Source of the DNA: Pezicula radicicola
Lineage: Eukaryota > Ascomycota > Leotiomycetes > Helotiales > Dermateaceae
Direction of reading: 5' to 3'
DNA: 64,000 bases
Assembly: GCA_003008705.1 (NCBI GenBank)
Contig: PDUO01000028.1
Coordinates: 131,214 to 195,213 of the forward strand
Made by a program: the position numbers and the translations under genes. Of the stretch, positions 9,662-21,109 are shown in pieces. The stretch's first letter is position 1, and every line of letters starts with the position of its first letter. The notes below the pieces were generated by a model. It was not told where the DNA came from and did not search any database. It saw nothing but the letters and a program-made list of their open reading frames with translations.

Positions 9662-12379
9662 GTTGATGAGATGCAACTTCTCACTGATGGTAGGTGAGAT
9701 GTTTAATAATAAACTTGATAATGGACTTTTTTTATCTTATACCAACGGACAATTGGCTACTTAAATAACCCCGTTGTATAGTTACTTCTTGCAAATTACG
9801 AACACTTCCAAGATTTATATCACTGCGTCATGATCTGTCTAGACAAAATACCAAAAGAAACACCTGTGTATCTTAGTGGCAGTGCCACCATGATGAATTT
9901 GGTATAGCAAGCTAATTGTGGGGGGGGGGGGAATGAAAAACGGCACAAACTTTGACATAAAGAACAATCCAAAGGCTGAAGTGTAGTTATACCTAAGAGG
10001 CTTTGTTGTTGAAGTTTTCTCCAATAGAGAAAAGAGTTTGGGTATGATGCCTAATTAGATGTACCAACGCGAAATGAAGTTATGTATGACGATGATTGAA
10101 GATGCATTGCTTGAATAACACTTTCACGGTGGTCTGGTGTTCTAGCCTTTAGCTGAACGACCAAGTCCGAAAACTAGGTAAGCGAGGAAGGCTTGGTTAG
10201 TATACTATGTCGTGTCATCAATTAAATAGTTAGGGGAGCAAGGCACTCAAAATTACTGGTTAAATAAATAGTTATTACAAAAAGCCAGAATTGGGATGGT
10301 GGTAGTTTTGATAGTAGATGCAGCAGTTGAGGGAAACAACTATTAACGTCTAGAACTATAAACAACAGCGAAAATAGGTTAATCTTAGAACAAAACCATA
10401 AATGCAGAAATACAGGAAACTGCTAGAATTAATAGCCATTTTGTTAGACTTCTAAATATTTTAAGCGGTCTAGTTTTTATCTAAAATAAATAAAACAACA
10501 GTTTCTTACATATTATCCAGCAAGCCATCTACAAGTTTTCAGGTAGCTTCTAGTATTTATCTACTAACTAAAATTGATTATAAGCTCTAGACCCCAAGTA
10601 TCAAACCATGTCAGTAAAATCACATTGTAATCTTACAGTAGAAGCGAGAAACATACAACCGGGGTTTCTATCGCTGCCTTGAAAGCTGTAAGCAAATACC
10701 AGTATTCGTAAATCGCTTTCTATTGGAAGATAGCGCCAATTGGACCTTCTCTCAATGAAATATATGTCAGTTGTTCTAAAGGCTCCTTTAGCTGAGCATA
10801 AATATACCTAAACGTCTTTATTCACTAGTATCACTTTCAACTACGTCTTGTTCGACTTCTTCGTTTGGAAATCCTCCCTGTTGATCTCTTAGCTTTGTAT
10901 ACATCCCGGAGTTTGCAGCATAGAATTGACCAATAAATTAATGCATACAAACCCTAAATAGTTGTCCAAGTGTTTTGGGTTATTCACTTGAAAAGTGATA
11001 GAGCATTATTGTTGTGATTAACTTACGCACTTTTAAGCTTCATCTTTCCATCTCATTCTGTAAAGTCTCCCATCTCAACTCGACACTTATTTGTAACTAG
11101 TATATTTGGAATTGCAAGAATCAGGTCTTCATTGTGTTCATAATCTTCTGGGCTCGTACAAGATCGGGAGGGCCAGGATGCTCCTGTTCTGAGTCATTTG
11201 CAGCCACTTTGGAAATGCATCTACACACCTCCTTATTTTAACAAGTGACCTTATCAATTATTTGGCTCCCTTTTCACCCACAGATAATATTTAGGAGAGT
11301 GCTGAACACATGTAGATCAGTTATCAAATTTTAACTGAAAACTTAGCAATCTCACTCGCCAACTCTTAAATATTGATATTCGTACAACTTGGCGACTTTG
11401 AGCTTTGTTCCGTAGAGTCTTTCGAAGAATAGTGCATCTCCGAATGTATCCGGAACAAGAGCGATACAGCTTTGGAGAGCCTTTACAGATTATGCTATTG
11501 ACTAGTACAATCGTATTTTGCAAGCGAGCATGCCTTTGAAATTCAAGACAATACCTGGCTCTTACAGAGAAATCAGATGTTGGGCCATAGCTACTAAGAG
11601 AATGTCCTTTCTAATTCAATATCGATAGGGGGAAGATCTTTTGCAGCATTGTGCTTGGCGGAATGAAAAACACTGCCATGCATATTCAAGTTCCACTGCC
11701 AGTAACCACCAATCACGAGCATCAGGGGACTGGTTTTACATGCATAAACTATGTATTCAAACGACTGAGACTGGTACCTTCAAAATTTTCACTTCAAGGC
11801 AGCATACCACCCTTTACATGTAGGCTAGAATAATCATGCGTAATAGCAAGTGTTATTGTGTTGGAATAATATAAAAGCACATCTTACAGAAATCAAAATA
11901 TGTTCTGTACAATGCAGTCCCTGCCACGTGAATATCATCTCTCCAATATAACAAAAATATATGAGACGATATGGATTCATTCGTGGTCATTGATCACAAG
12001 TGTGCTCTCGTTGATGTTTGCGAAGTGATATTAATACGCAAAAGCTAAGTATTTAATTCTCAAGGCTGGCAAGTTAAATTCGAAAAGCAGTTGTAAGAGC
12101 TCTCGGCGTCAACAAGTCTGGAATCAAATGAGGCTCTCGTGCAAAGCACAATCCAGAACCCCATCTCGCTTAAGCCGCCCTCTCACCCCTGAATTTCTAG
12201 GGTTGAAGAAGCAGCAACAAAACATATAAGCAGTTCTCCTTTCCCTCGAGCTCTTTCTCGACTTTTGGTTTCTCTACGTTAATTTTCTGCACCAAATCGC
12301 ACTACGTCAGCCTCACTTCTACGAAAATTACAACAGGCTGACTCCTCATTCGCTAAGCGAGGACACATCACTCGGCATC
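9662..12379. other. 2.7-kb AT-rich gene-free block
   Basis: Visibly AT-rich, with only short chance open frames (for example 9839-10024, 11317-11523 and 11641-11833). It has a run of about 12 G at 9919-9930. No transposase or reverse-transcriptase motif is readable. It may be eroded repeat DNA. The last 200 bases are the promoter of the first zinc-finger gene. Confidence 0.5.
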
Positions 12380-13508
12380 ATGCCGACGCCACCACCGCCC
12401 TCAACTCAGCCCTTAGTGCAACCTCAGCGGATTGAAACCACACAATCTATGGAAACTCGTCTCGAGGTGCAGCATACCTCCAACGAGCCACTTTACTCGT
12501 TCAACGAAAATACACCATTTTACAGCGTGTACGAGGCTCCGGTTGCTGTACAGTCCCAGCCTTTCAACGAACTGCCTTCGATGGAGAATTTTGACGGCAT
12601 TGAAGAGATTTGGAGATTTGGAATAGCTCCAGGTTACAATGGTTCTACACACTTTGCTTTGGATGGCATCGCACCTGTCAACGGCACACAGGCACCTCCG
12701 ATCTTCGACACTACCCAGCAGGTGGGTTTCAGTGCAGGATTTTCGATGGAACCTGTGCAACCCACCTATGCCCAATCGACGCCTCTTTGGTCGGGCGATA
12801 CCGTGACATTCGACCAGAACATGCAGGCTCCAATGTCCTTGCCTTCTGTGGAACCTCATCAGGCCTTCATCAACACGGCGAAGACCGGGTTCTTTGGTGG
12901 GATTAGGCCAATGGTACCAAACTACCATCAATTCATAACTCATCAGCCAAACGATATCCTACCATTGGCCAACATGCAGGCGCCACCGCCCTTGCCATCT
13001 TGCCAGCCTCAAGGCTTCGACAGCACTCAACCAATTGATTCCTCTGGTGTTTCTGAGATGAACCATTTCTCATCTGAGGATTGGTTCGTCTACCCTTTTT
13101 TTTTACTAATCAAAGTAAAGGCCACAAAATACTCTTGAGCAGCACCCCGACAGAGCTGCTTTTGAGACCTCCCTCGAAGGGCTCATAGTCGTCAGCAACA
13201 ATGATCAACCACAAGCATCCAGGGATGCTGCAGGCTACTTTGGCAATGGACTAGAGGTCAATCATAACAACCCCATGGACAATACACAGCGCCCAACGAA
13301 TAAGGTTGCTCCCCAACATCGACCAAGTTGCGGCTACTGCGGGGTAACATTCTCTCGACACAGCGACCGAGATCGTCACCTTTCAGCTGTCCACTTCAAG
13401 GTTGTATCTTACAACTGCGAATATATTGGTTGTAGTAATAATAAGGGGAAAGGCTACTGTCGCAAGGACAAATTGAAGGAGCATGTTCGCAAACATCACG
13501 TCAGTTAG
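12380..13508 (+). CDS. C2H2 zinc-finger protein, type A copy 1
   Basis: Two exons, 12380-13083 and 13121-13508, give 363 residues. The 37-nt intron is very short. It has a GTTCGT donor and TACTAAT near its end, and the AAAG acceptor is the one that restores frame (DW then PQNTLEQHP). About 290 residues are low-complexity, rich in Pro, Gln, Asn and Thr, like an activation domain. The last 60 residues hold two fingers: CGYCGVTFSRHSDRDRHLSA (C-X2-C-X12-H-X4-H) and a second, starting CEYIGC, with C-X4-C-X16-H. The motif NNKGKGYCRKDKLKEH is shared with the copy at 21110-22269. A nuclear transcription factor is likely; targets are unknown. It converges on the type B gene downstream. Confidence 0.8.
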
Positions 13509-13919
13509 AGTATTTCGGTTTGGGGTTTACTACGATGAGATTGAATTGCATATTTTAAGTTACAAGTCCAATAAAATATTGGGGGATTGTATTCGTCTGG
13601 GGAGGATATTTAGGTGGATGCATGCCTCCAGAGAGGTCTTGGTTTTGTCAGCAAGGACTTTCTTTTTTGTTATTTACTGAATGAGACTAGTCCATGGTGT
13701 TTTTCAATCTCCTATAGCCATATTCAACCTGCTGGTGCTTTTGATTTTGACCCATAATTCTGTGACAATTTTACGGAGCAAATGATCTGAAATGAATTTT
13801 ATGACTCTGTGGACTCCAACTTCCGTGATTGTAAGCCTGAAATAAATTATGCGTTTCAGTTCATGCATCATTCATTACAAACTTAGTTGTAGGGAGTTTT
13901 TGGGTCATCTTTTGACATT
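13509..13919. other. Convergent intergenic spacer between zinc-finger genes
   Basis: A 411-bp region holding the 3' ends of two converging zinc-finger genes. Nothing else is recognised. Confidence 0.5.
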
Positions 13920-14557
13920 TTATTTCCTACTCCTAAGCGGTTTTTCCAAGGGCCCAATTTCCCATTTCTCTTCTTTGCTGGTCCTTATAATTGTAGGAAT
14001 CCCAACATTCTGAAACTCCCGTATTTTAGAGACAGTGATTTTATGACAGGTTTTCATGTGTCTTCGCCATTCATCTTTTGTAGGATACCCAGGGTCCCAA
14101 TACCCCACCACTCCTCTATTCGTCGTATTGTGGGTATTATCGCATGGGATGATAGGACAACAGTACTTTTTTATCTGATTATGACGACGAATGTGATGTC
14201 GGTCTCGGTCTTTAGGCGTTGCAAATCTATCAGTGCATTCTTGACACTTGTACGGACGAGTATGGCCCCTGATATGACGGCTATCCTTAATCAGCGGCTA
14301 CAAAAATATCAGAGGTGAAAGACAAACTTGAGATCACACTGTCGACCAAATGACTTATTGCACATTCCAGGTTCCTGCTCCTGCTCCAGTCCGTATTTCA
14401 TATTCCACTTCTCCCTCTCCCTTACAGACCATAGTTTTTCTTTCTTATACGGGCAGGTAAACTTATTCACCGCTGCTTCAACAGTCGGAAAGCTCTTCGC
14501 CCAGCGCACTGCTGACTGTGATGAGGAATCCATGCTGGAAATCAAAACCGAGGCCAC
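13920..14557 (-). CDS. C2H2 zinc-finger protein, type B copy 1
   Basis: Two exons on the minus strand, 14557-14328 and 14280-13920, give 196 residues. The 47-nt intron (GTTTGT..GATAG, with a CTGAT branch-like site) interrupts finger 1 at exactly the place used in the type B copy at 20166-20820. After splicing, finger 1 reads CNKSFGRQCDLNRHIRGH, finger 2 YKCQECTDRFATPKDRDRHH, and a third has YPTKDEWRRHMKTCH. The N-terminal RWAKSFPT resembles KWAKSFPT of the other copy. The first two cysteines of finger 1 are separated by about 33 residues, against 8 in the other copy, so this finger may not fold normally. It is probably a DNA-binding protein, or a decaying paralogue. Confidence 0.6.
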
Positions 14558-16007
14558 AGGAAAGTCGTTAAAAAGATGTTACTGCTTGTGTGGTGTTCAG
14601 ATTACCAATTCGGAGGGATTTATGAGGTTAATGTAAGACAATGACAGTAGCAATGGATTTTCTATCAAGTTGCACCGAGACTCGAGAGTGGGTGGCCCTG
14701 AAGACTGCGACAATAATGCAAATGACGTGGTGGAAAATGGAGATCGGAATAATTTTTGCAGAGCCGCACTTTCTTGTGGACGAGCCTGATCTTGCAGCCC
14801 AAATTTGTTAGGTGTGACGCTTGATATGCATACTGTATCACAGCCTCAATCTTCGATTGGCTTATGTAGACCCCTGTAAAGTGCAGCCACCGCCCTCGCC
14901 CTTCGCCCTAGACTTTTTGACTAATCTTACACAGATGGAGGTAATGTTAGGCTATACTGAGTCTGATTATTCCACAGGTTCTTCAAAGTCTAGCAGATAG
15001 TGTGGATACTCTACAAGATTCCTTCCCCCTACAAATCACTGTGAAGAATGTCAATGGTTCCTGTCACTACACTTGTTGAAATACCACAGCAAAAAAATCA
15101 TCCTGGGCACATGCAAATTTTTGCGTTACCAGAAATCTAAAGTATTTCGTGATGTGCAGACACCGTGATCGCCGATTTACATGCATGCTGATCTCTTCCG
15201 CATCTCCTGGTGCCTGGCTTGGGTTCCATAAGTTCGGGAACAGTGCATGTAAGATGCATGGGTATTGGGTATTGCACAGTAATAAAGCAAGGGGTCTACA
15301 TATACTTTGAAAACTTGCGTGCAACTTCAGTCGTTCCTTTCGGTCACCGTCACTACTACCCCCCNCCCCCCCCGCCGGTTTGAAGGTTAAATTTTATTTT
15401 TTTTGCTTTTGCCACACCGTAAAAAATAACCTTCAAACCGGGGGGGATAGTAGGAAGAAAAGAAAGGGAGGACCAGTGCGAGCCTAGCGAGATCCACTTT
15501 TGGGAACCCAATAGTACTACTCCTTGTCCTCGCAATTTTTAGCGCTCCGTTGAAAACCTCTTCGGCTATCAGCTCTGCAGTCATCAGTCATCTTCGGCCT
15601 CCATCCACTGCTGAGTGGACAGGCTCTTCTACTGGTCGGTTCCAGGGCCTAGACATGAAACAAAATAACGACGACAAGTACATTAATGTATACTTTTGTT
15701 GGAAGGAGGCATCTATCACATCTGGGTTTAATCATAAATGACGCTGTCGACTGGACACAACATGCCTTAGTAGGTAGTAATATAAGATTGTATTCTTGTA
15801 GAAGGTACTTTGTACATGAAACTCCAGAAGTTTTATAGTATTGTGTCTCGACTCGATCTACAAGTCTTTGTCCCTCACACTAAGATTAATTATATATACA
15901 CCACCGTTGTGCGTACATTATTGTCTTTCCTCCTGTTTGAACAATGCACCAAGACTTCCAGTTCTTTCACATATACATCCATTCCTAGAAGAGTGAACCT
16001 GGATACT
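14558..16007. other. Intergenic region with G/C-run palindrome
   Basis: No supported gene. The region includes a palindrome with poly-C/poly-G ends at 15354-15453 and the only ambiguous base noticed, an N at 15365 inside a C run. A coding-like minus-strand open frame (15584 to 15387, starting MTAELIAEEVFNGALK) runs into the palindrome and stops. It may be a truncated remnant, with low confidence. Confidence 0.4.
15354..15453. repeat. Palindromic element with C/G-run arms
   Basis: Positions 15375-15389 (ccggtttgaaggtta) are the perfect reverse complement of 15427-15441. Outside these, a C run (15361-15373, with one N) faces a shorter G run (15440-15446), and tacta faces tagta. The loop is about 37 nt and T/A-rich. 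It has the same architecture as the other short palindromes in this window, but a different sequence. Confidence 0.65.
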
Positions 16008-17411
16008 CTAATTCCACATGAACGACCTCGTCTTGCCAATATTCACTGGCTGACTTATCATATCTAGTCGCCTAGCAAGCTTCGCCATCAGCAGATTCAC
16101 AGACTTCATAGTAGAGTTGGTAGAAGAATTTCCTGAAGAAGTTGATGCTCCACTACCACCAGCGAGAAGTTGTCTGACTGGTAAAGTACTTGTAAGAACC
16201 AAAGGATTCAAAATCTTCTCATAGTACATAAGTCGTTGACCATTGAAAGTTGTGGTATTCCCAGTAGCTAGGATCTCGAGGGTGCCGTTCGTAGTAAATG
16301 CTGGCTGAAGGGCAATAATGGTGTTGATGTTCGAGATGATGGTTGAGAGACTGATTGTTGCCTTTAATGGTAGATTGTTATCTCCTGGTGCGAGGTAGAC
16401 GTTCTCAATTGCTGCATTGCCGATGCTAATGTTATTGACTGCTAGATTGAGGGTCAGATTTCCCTAATTGATGTTAGTTGGTATTTTCAAGCTTTTGTTG
16501 ATATAAAGCGATATTTTTGAAGCAACTTACAAGCTCGATAGAGAATACAGAGGGATTGGGAATCAGAGCTGTCCCAAGAAAGTTGGTGCCGTCTGCTTGA
16601 GCAGTTGTGAGCAGTTGGGGGTTGTTGAGTGCGAAACCAGTGAGATTGTTGAGACCTGTGCATAAAATTTAAGACTTGTCGTTGTTTAGTAGAGAAGGGT
16701 CGTCATACCAGCCAATTCAATCTTCTTGTTCAACGTGATTGGAGACTTTATCGCCCCCAAAAAGATGTCTGACTTTCCACTAACTTGCATCGTGAAATTC
16801 TTGTTATACATAGCACTTGCTAGAAAACTCTCGAAAGAATCCATATCCGTGACAGTAGCTGTTTGGTCGGTAACCTCGATAGGCGTCTTGCCGTTCAAGA
16901 TCTTCTCTGGCAACACGATTGATGTAAATACATTCGTGTCATTCTCGCCTGCTAGACTTAGGTTCAATGGCTTCAGTGTAGTTGTAAATGCAGTCGGTGT
17001 ATCGATGGATGAGGCAAGGCTCATTTGCACACTGTTTGGCCCTGGAGCCGTTAACTTGGCCGAGTAAACTGGAAGATCGTTTTTGTTGACTATGCCTTGT
17101 ACTATTGCTGGGATGATGGCTACGAATCTGGAGAAAATTAGCAACTGTTGGAATACGATGAAATGCGGAGCTTCTTACAGTATTATGAGAATCACAGCTA
17201 GTCCAACAAGAGAACCAGGCACGTAATAGTACCAATAACGACGGACGTGGCTCAAAACCCCTCTTTTCTGTGTCCCTTCATCTTGTTCCACAGGACTGGT
17301 AACCTGAAATGCATTCTTCGATTCTCCAATCTCCTGGTAGTTCGTTGGTTTCCAATCTAGGCGCGACATCTTCTTTTGTCTGGTCTTTCCTGGCTCCGAT
17401 AGCGATATCAA
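16008..17411 (-). CDS. DUF3712-like single-pass membrane protein
   Basis: Four exons on the minus strand: 17411-17179, 17127-16709, 16655-16531, 16463-16008; 410 residues. Introns are 51, 53 and 67 nt with clear GT-AG ends. A basic/aromatic stretch (HVRRYWYYYVPG) precedes a transmembrane helix at about residues 63-88, which ends in FVAIIPAIVQGIVNK. The rest is an extracytoplasmic beta-rich region with many NxS/T sites. This matches the layout of fungal DUF3712 proteins (short cytosolic tail, TM helix, LEA-like repeat domain). The C-terminus is Ser/Gly-rich and then basic. Function is unknown for the family. A start at 17369 (MSRLDWKPTNYQE) is an equally good choice. Confidence 0.75.
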
Positions 17412-19921
17412 ATCGACTTAGGTGCCTTTGTAAAATTGGAAAATCGCGATCTCAAGAGACATACGAGAAGATATGCAGATGAGGTATATTAAGAGGCCCT
17501 AGAATAGCTCTCGGGACACAAAAACCCTGAGTTTAAGCCTGTGGTCAAACATGCTGCCACTTCAAAAAGCTTCGTAGTTCGATGGCAAAATAATCATTGG
17601 CTATTGACAATAAATCATAACGGAGGCCTACTCAGCCAATTCTCATGGGTTTCCGCTTTTGGACCTTGGCATTGTCATTTTTTGAGGAATGTTCAGATCT
17701 GTGCATAAAACGTATGATATATGTGGACATCTAGCGATCCTTGATTAGGCTAAAGTTTCCAATGCTCAAAAGAAGCCTCATAACTCTACCGGTACTTAAG
17801 TGGCTTTGAGACTTCCCCACCATTACCCTGGATTTTCTAGGCTGTTAACGAATCACACTTTGAGTGTTAGGCAATGGCCCCTGAGTATGTGACTTTCATA
17901 AATTGAATTTTATTCATTGTTATTCGAATAGAACTTCAGATCCTCCTCACTTTTCTTGATACTCGGCCTGTAAGATTTAGATGGGGTTCCGAGGTACAAC
18001 ACAATAGATGGAAATTTACTGTATCTGGCTGCAAGTTTCAAGCCATCAGCCATTTAGCGTCGTGGCGGGACGAGTCATCAGGTGCTAGTTAAAGTAAAGC
18101 TAGTGTTTTACAAGGCAGGGGTTTGAAGCCCGTCGCTTGTAAATTTGTAGTTCGAATCTTGACTATTAGCGAATGAGAAGTTTAGCGAGCCCCTTCAAAC
18201 GTTTGAGGGCTCTGGAGAGATGCTTGTGAAGGAATTGCCAGAAATTTACTCCGTACGTGCTTTCCAAGTTCCGCATTCCAAAGCTACGTAACCATTTAAA
18301 TGGGCGATATTATCAGATGTGGCACAAGACAATGAAAGAGATCTCTCGGTCCAGCGCTGTAAAACACTGCGTAAATGTTAGAGACTTGAGATGATAAGCG
18401 AGCCGAACCACTCGCATGGCTTTTACTGTATTGACAGTTCTTCGCACCGCACGCTACTGGTCAGAAACCTCCGAGACTGGTATCGAACCAGAAAATCATC
18501 CAAACCCTATGAGGCTACGGATGAGAGATCCCAATACTGTCTGTGCGTAGATTGAGGTATAGTAGATCCAAGAAATTTTATTGCACGGATAGACTCAGTT
18601 CTTTAACGAGCCATCCAATAACTTCAACTGCAAACCGTCCACCGTGTTTCAAGTGTCCGGTATTTAGGTCTAGGTACGGGATATATTCTACTATATGGCC
18701 TAGGAGTTTGGCCCTCGGTTGCTTGTGACTTTCATGAGGGAAGACTGATTTTTACACTCCATATTACCTGCCGAGATGTCCCCATAAGATGGGGAAATAA
18801 AATCTAAGAGTATTGAGGTAGTAGTTCTTTGATGAAGTTTGCGTTACACACAGCCTGCTACCAATTCGACCTTTGTTTTGTATTTTATTTGCAAATCTCC
18901 AGCTATCTACCAAAGTTTGGGTTAAGTTAAGACACCTAGAGACGTTCGAGTGAACATCATTAGTTAGTATGCCAATAGTATGCTCTGCATATAAATAGGT
19001 ACCGAAACTAGTTTGTAACTGATATTACAGTTCTGAGAGAGTATGTTCTCTACTTTTTGTAAAAATAAAAAATTCAGTTGCCTTGGATGTTTAGGGAAAG
19101 GAATTAGACTACTTTGTCATACTGAGACTGACAATAGAGCAATGTACAAGTATAAGAAGAGCGAGGAACAATCTCATATAACTGGGAACTAGATTAGCTT
19201 TTTTTATCTAAGGTTTTAGAGTCAACATAAAGACTATGTGACCGGAATTTTCTATTTTTATTCCATAACTTCTAATTACTAAGTGCTAGTGGATAAGTCC
19301 TCTCTGACGAGACTCTCGCCTATGCCAACCAAGCCCTTTTTCTACCTTGTTTTAATATACTTTCCAGGCGCATACGAGACTAGAGCAACACCCTTTTAGT
19401 AGGATCGCCATTTAGAATATCCAGTCTGTAAGCTAATTCTTTCTAGTCCCATAATAAGATTGACTGACAGTCGGGATGGCCAGGTCTTCCAGAAGTAGGT
19501 GACATAAAAGTAGTCTACCCCGCCCCTCCATCTCCATCTAAATTCTAGTTAGTAATAGATTGGATTTCTTACTTACAAGAGATAAAGAGGAAAGCAGCAG
19601 ACGATTTCATACTTGCAGAAGCAAAGATTAGGTACCAGAGAAGCCACCACACCCATGAAGTGGAAACAACTCCAAATGTTCAACATTTGAGGCCAGCGCT
19701 CCACCTTTGGCTTTCGTAGTTGTCTGGTTACCAACATCTTGTGCGCATAGGTACTGGACGGGTAGAGGCAAAGCTGCCGGCAGTATGAGAAAGAAAACTA
19801 AGGCTGGCAAGGAACTTCAGGCAGCTGAGTTCAGTACTACGGGTAGAGGCAGCATCGACATCCTTTTTGAAACTTCAGAGGGATTAGCATTCATTGGACA
19901 GGACATGTTCTACTTTAACCG
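17412..19921. other. 2.5-kb intergenic region
   Basis: AT-rich, with no supported gene. Short chance ORFs occur at 18543-18728 and 19628-19928. A minor hairpin (tttacaag facing cttgtaaa) lies at about 18107-18143. Near 19560-19921, coding-like pieces in different frames precede the open stretch at 19922-20077 and may be parts of the same decayed gene. Confidence 0.4.
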
Positions 19922-20077
19922 TTGCTAGACGAGCTTGGGAATAAGATTTTCGAAAAGCAAATGAAAAATCATCCACCACTAGGAGGGGAATATGACGGAA
20001 CCGAAGAAGTACTTTTGGCGGCCATTATGAAGAAAGCAATCGAGATTCCTAGAGAAAACTTCAACGATGATAATTAG
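19922..20077 (+). pseudogene. Coding-like remnant, possible 3' exon of a decayed gene
   Basis: A 51-codon stretch, acidic at its end, reads LLDELGNKIFEKQMKNHPPL and then GGEYDGTEEVLLAAIMKKAI before a TAG. It has no ATG at its start. Its amino-acid composition looks coding rather than random. It could be a terminal exon after an unseen intron, or a gene fragment. I do not recognise the family. Confidence 0.25.
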
Positions 20078-20165
20078 GGAACCTCACATATTGGAGGAAC
20101 TAACTTGAACAGAGCAATATACTTGATTCTGGTATTGGATTTAGTGTTGCGTTATAATTAGCAAG

Positions 20166-20820
20166 TCAACCAGCTTTAGCTACCATCGTCGTCTCATCCT
20201 TCGGCAAAACAGGCACCCAAGTCCCCTCCTTCAACACTGCCATGGGAATACCACTCTTCTGAATCTCCTTGACCTTCTCCCCCTTAAGATGATGTTCTTT
20301 TCTCATATGTTTCTGCCAATGGTCTTTCCTTTGGAAGCCCCAATTTGGCGTATACACTGAGCCATTATGAGACTTGGAAAGGCGCCGGATAGAATCTTGA
20401 CACCACCAATCTGTGCAAAAATACTTCGTAGTCGTGTTGTGCACGCTGTTATCATGTCGTCCGAGATCTTTTGCGGATGGGAATCCTCGCTCGCAGTGCT
20501 GGCATTTGGAAGGCCGAGTATGATTTTTTCGATGCCGACTGTAACCATCAGCTTTTACACAACTGGACATAGGATAGTAACTTTTACCGGAGGTCACATT
20601 CCCGTGTAAACACCTTCGTGCATGAGCCTTGCTTTCCTTCAAAATTGCATCTAAATTGAAGAAGCGAGGAGGAGATTGTAGTTGTTGTCGGAAAGCTTTT
20701 GGCCCATTTTGTCTGCTTCATATACCTGCTAGAAAATTCAGAATTTGAAGTGGTGCTGTGTGCCATTCGATCCATACTCTGCAAGCGTTTGTCTTGGACA
20801 ACTGGAGCCTCGGGACTCAA
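20166..20820 (-). CDS. C2H2 zinc-finger protein, type B copy 2
   Basis: Two exons on the minus strand, 20820-20588 and 20538-20166, give 201 residues. The 49-nt intron (GTAAAA..TACAG) splits finger 1. Splicing yields CTKVFTRECDLRRHRKNH, with correct C-X12-H-X3-H spacing. Finger 2 is CQHCERGFPSAKDLGRHDNS, followed by VH. A third, looser finger (CTDWWC, then WQKHMRKEHH) follows. The C-terminal KVKEIQKSGIPMAVLKEGTW parallels the tail of the type B copy at 13920-14557. Starts at 20763 (MAHSTTSNSEF) or later are possible. It is divergently arranged with the type A gene 289 bp away. It is probably a nuclear DNA-binding protein; targets are unknown. Confidence 0.7.
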
Positions 20821-21109
20821 ACATTGAAGACTATTTCAACGGAAGAAAAGTCCTACCATATAGATTATTGGTGGTGCTGGCGAGGCTGGGACATGAGCAA
20901 GGCAGACACAACGAAGTGTGTGTCTATAATCCAGCGCGTGGTTTCTAGCTCAGCCGTATTGAAGCATAAGATACTGGCTACTACCCACCAGAAATTTACT
21001 ATCACTCGGCCATTCACACACCTTACAAAGACACCCTTTTTTGAATTGTCACCACGCCCATCACTAAGCGAGCATCCACTTCATTGGATTTCACAACAAC
21101 CAACACATC

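Noticed and set aside
9662..12379. CRISPR, rRNA or transposon open reading frame in the AT-rich block
   Set aside because: No regularly spaced repeats, no rRNA-like conserved segments and no transposase motif are visible.
14328..14636. 102-residue plus-strand open frame over the type B zinc-finger gene
   Set aside because: It is the antisense shadow of an exon with recognisable zinc-finger sequence.
18107..18165. Possible tRNA, from a gtagttcgaatc box and nearby stems
   Set aside because: No 7-bp acceptor stem or A box could be found around it.
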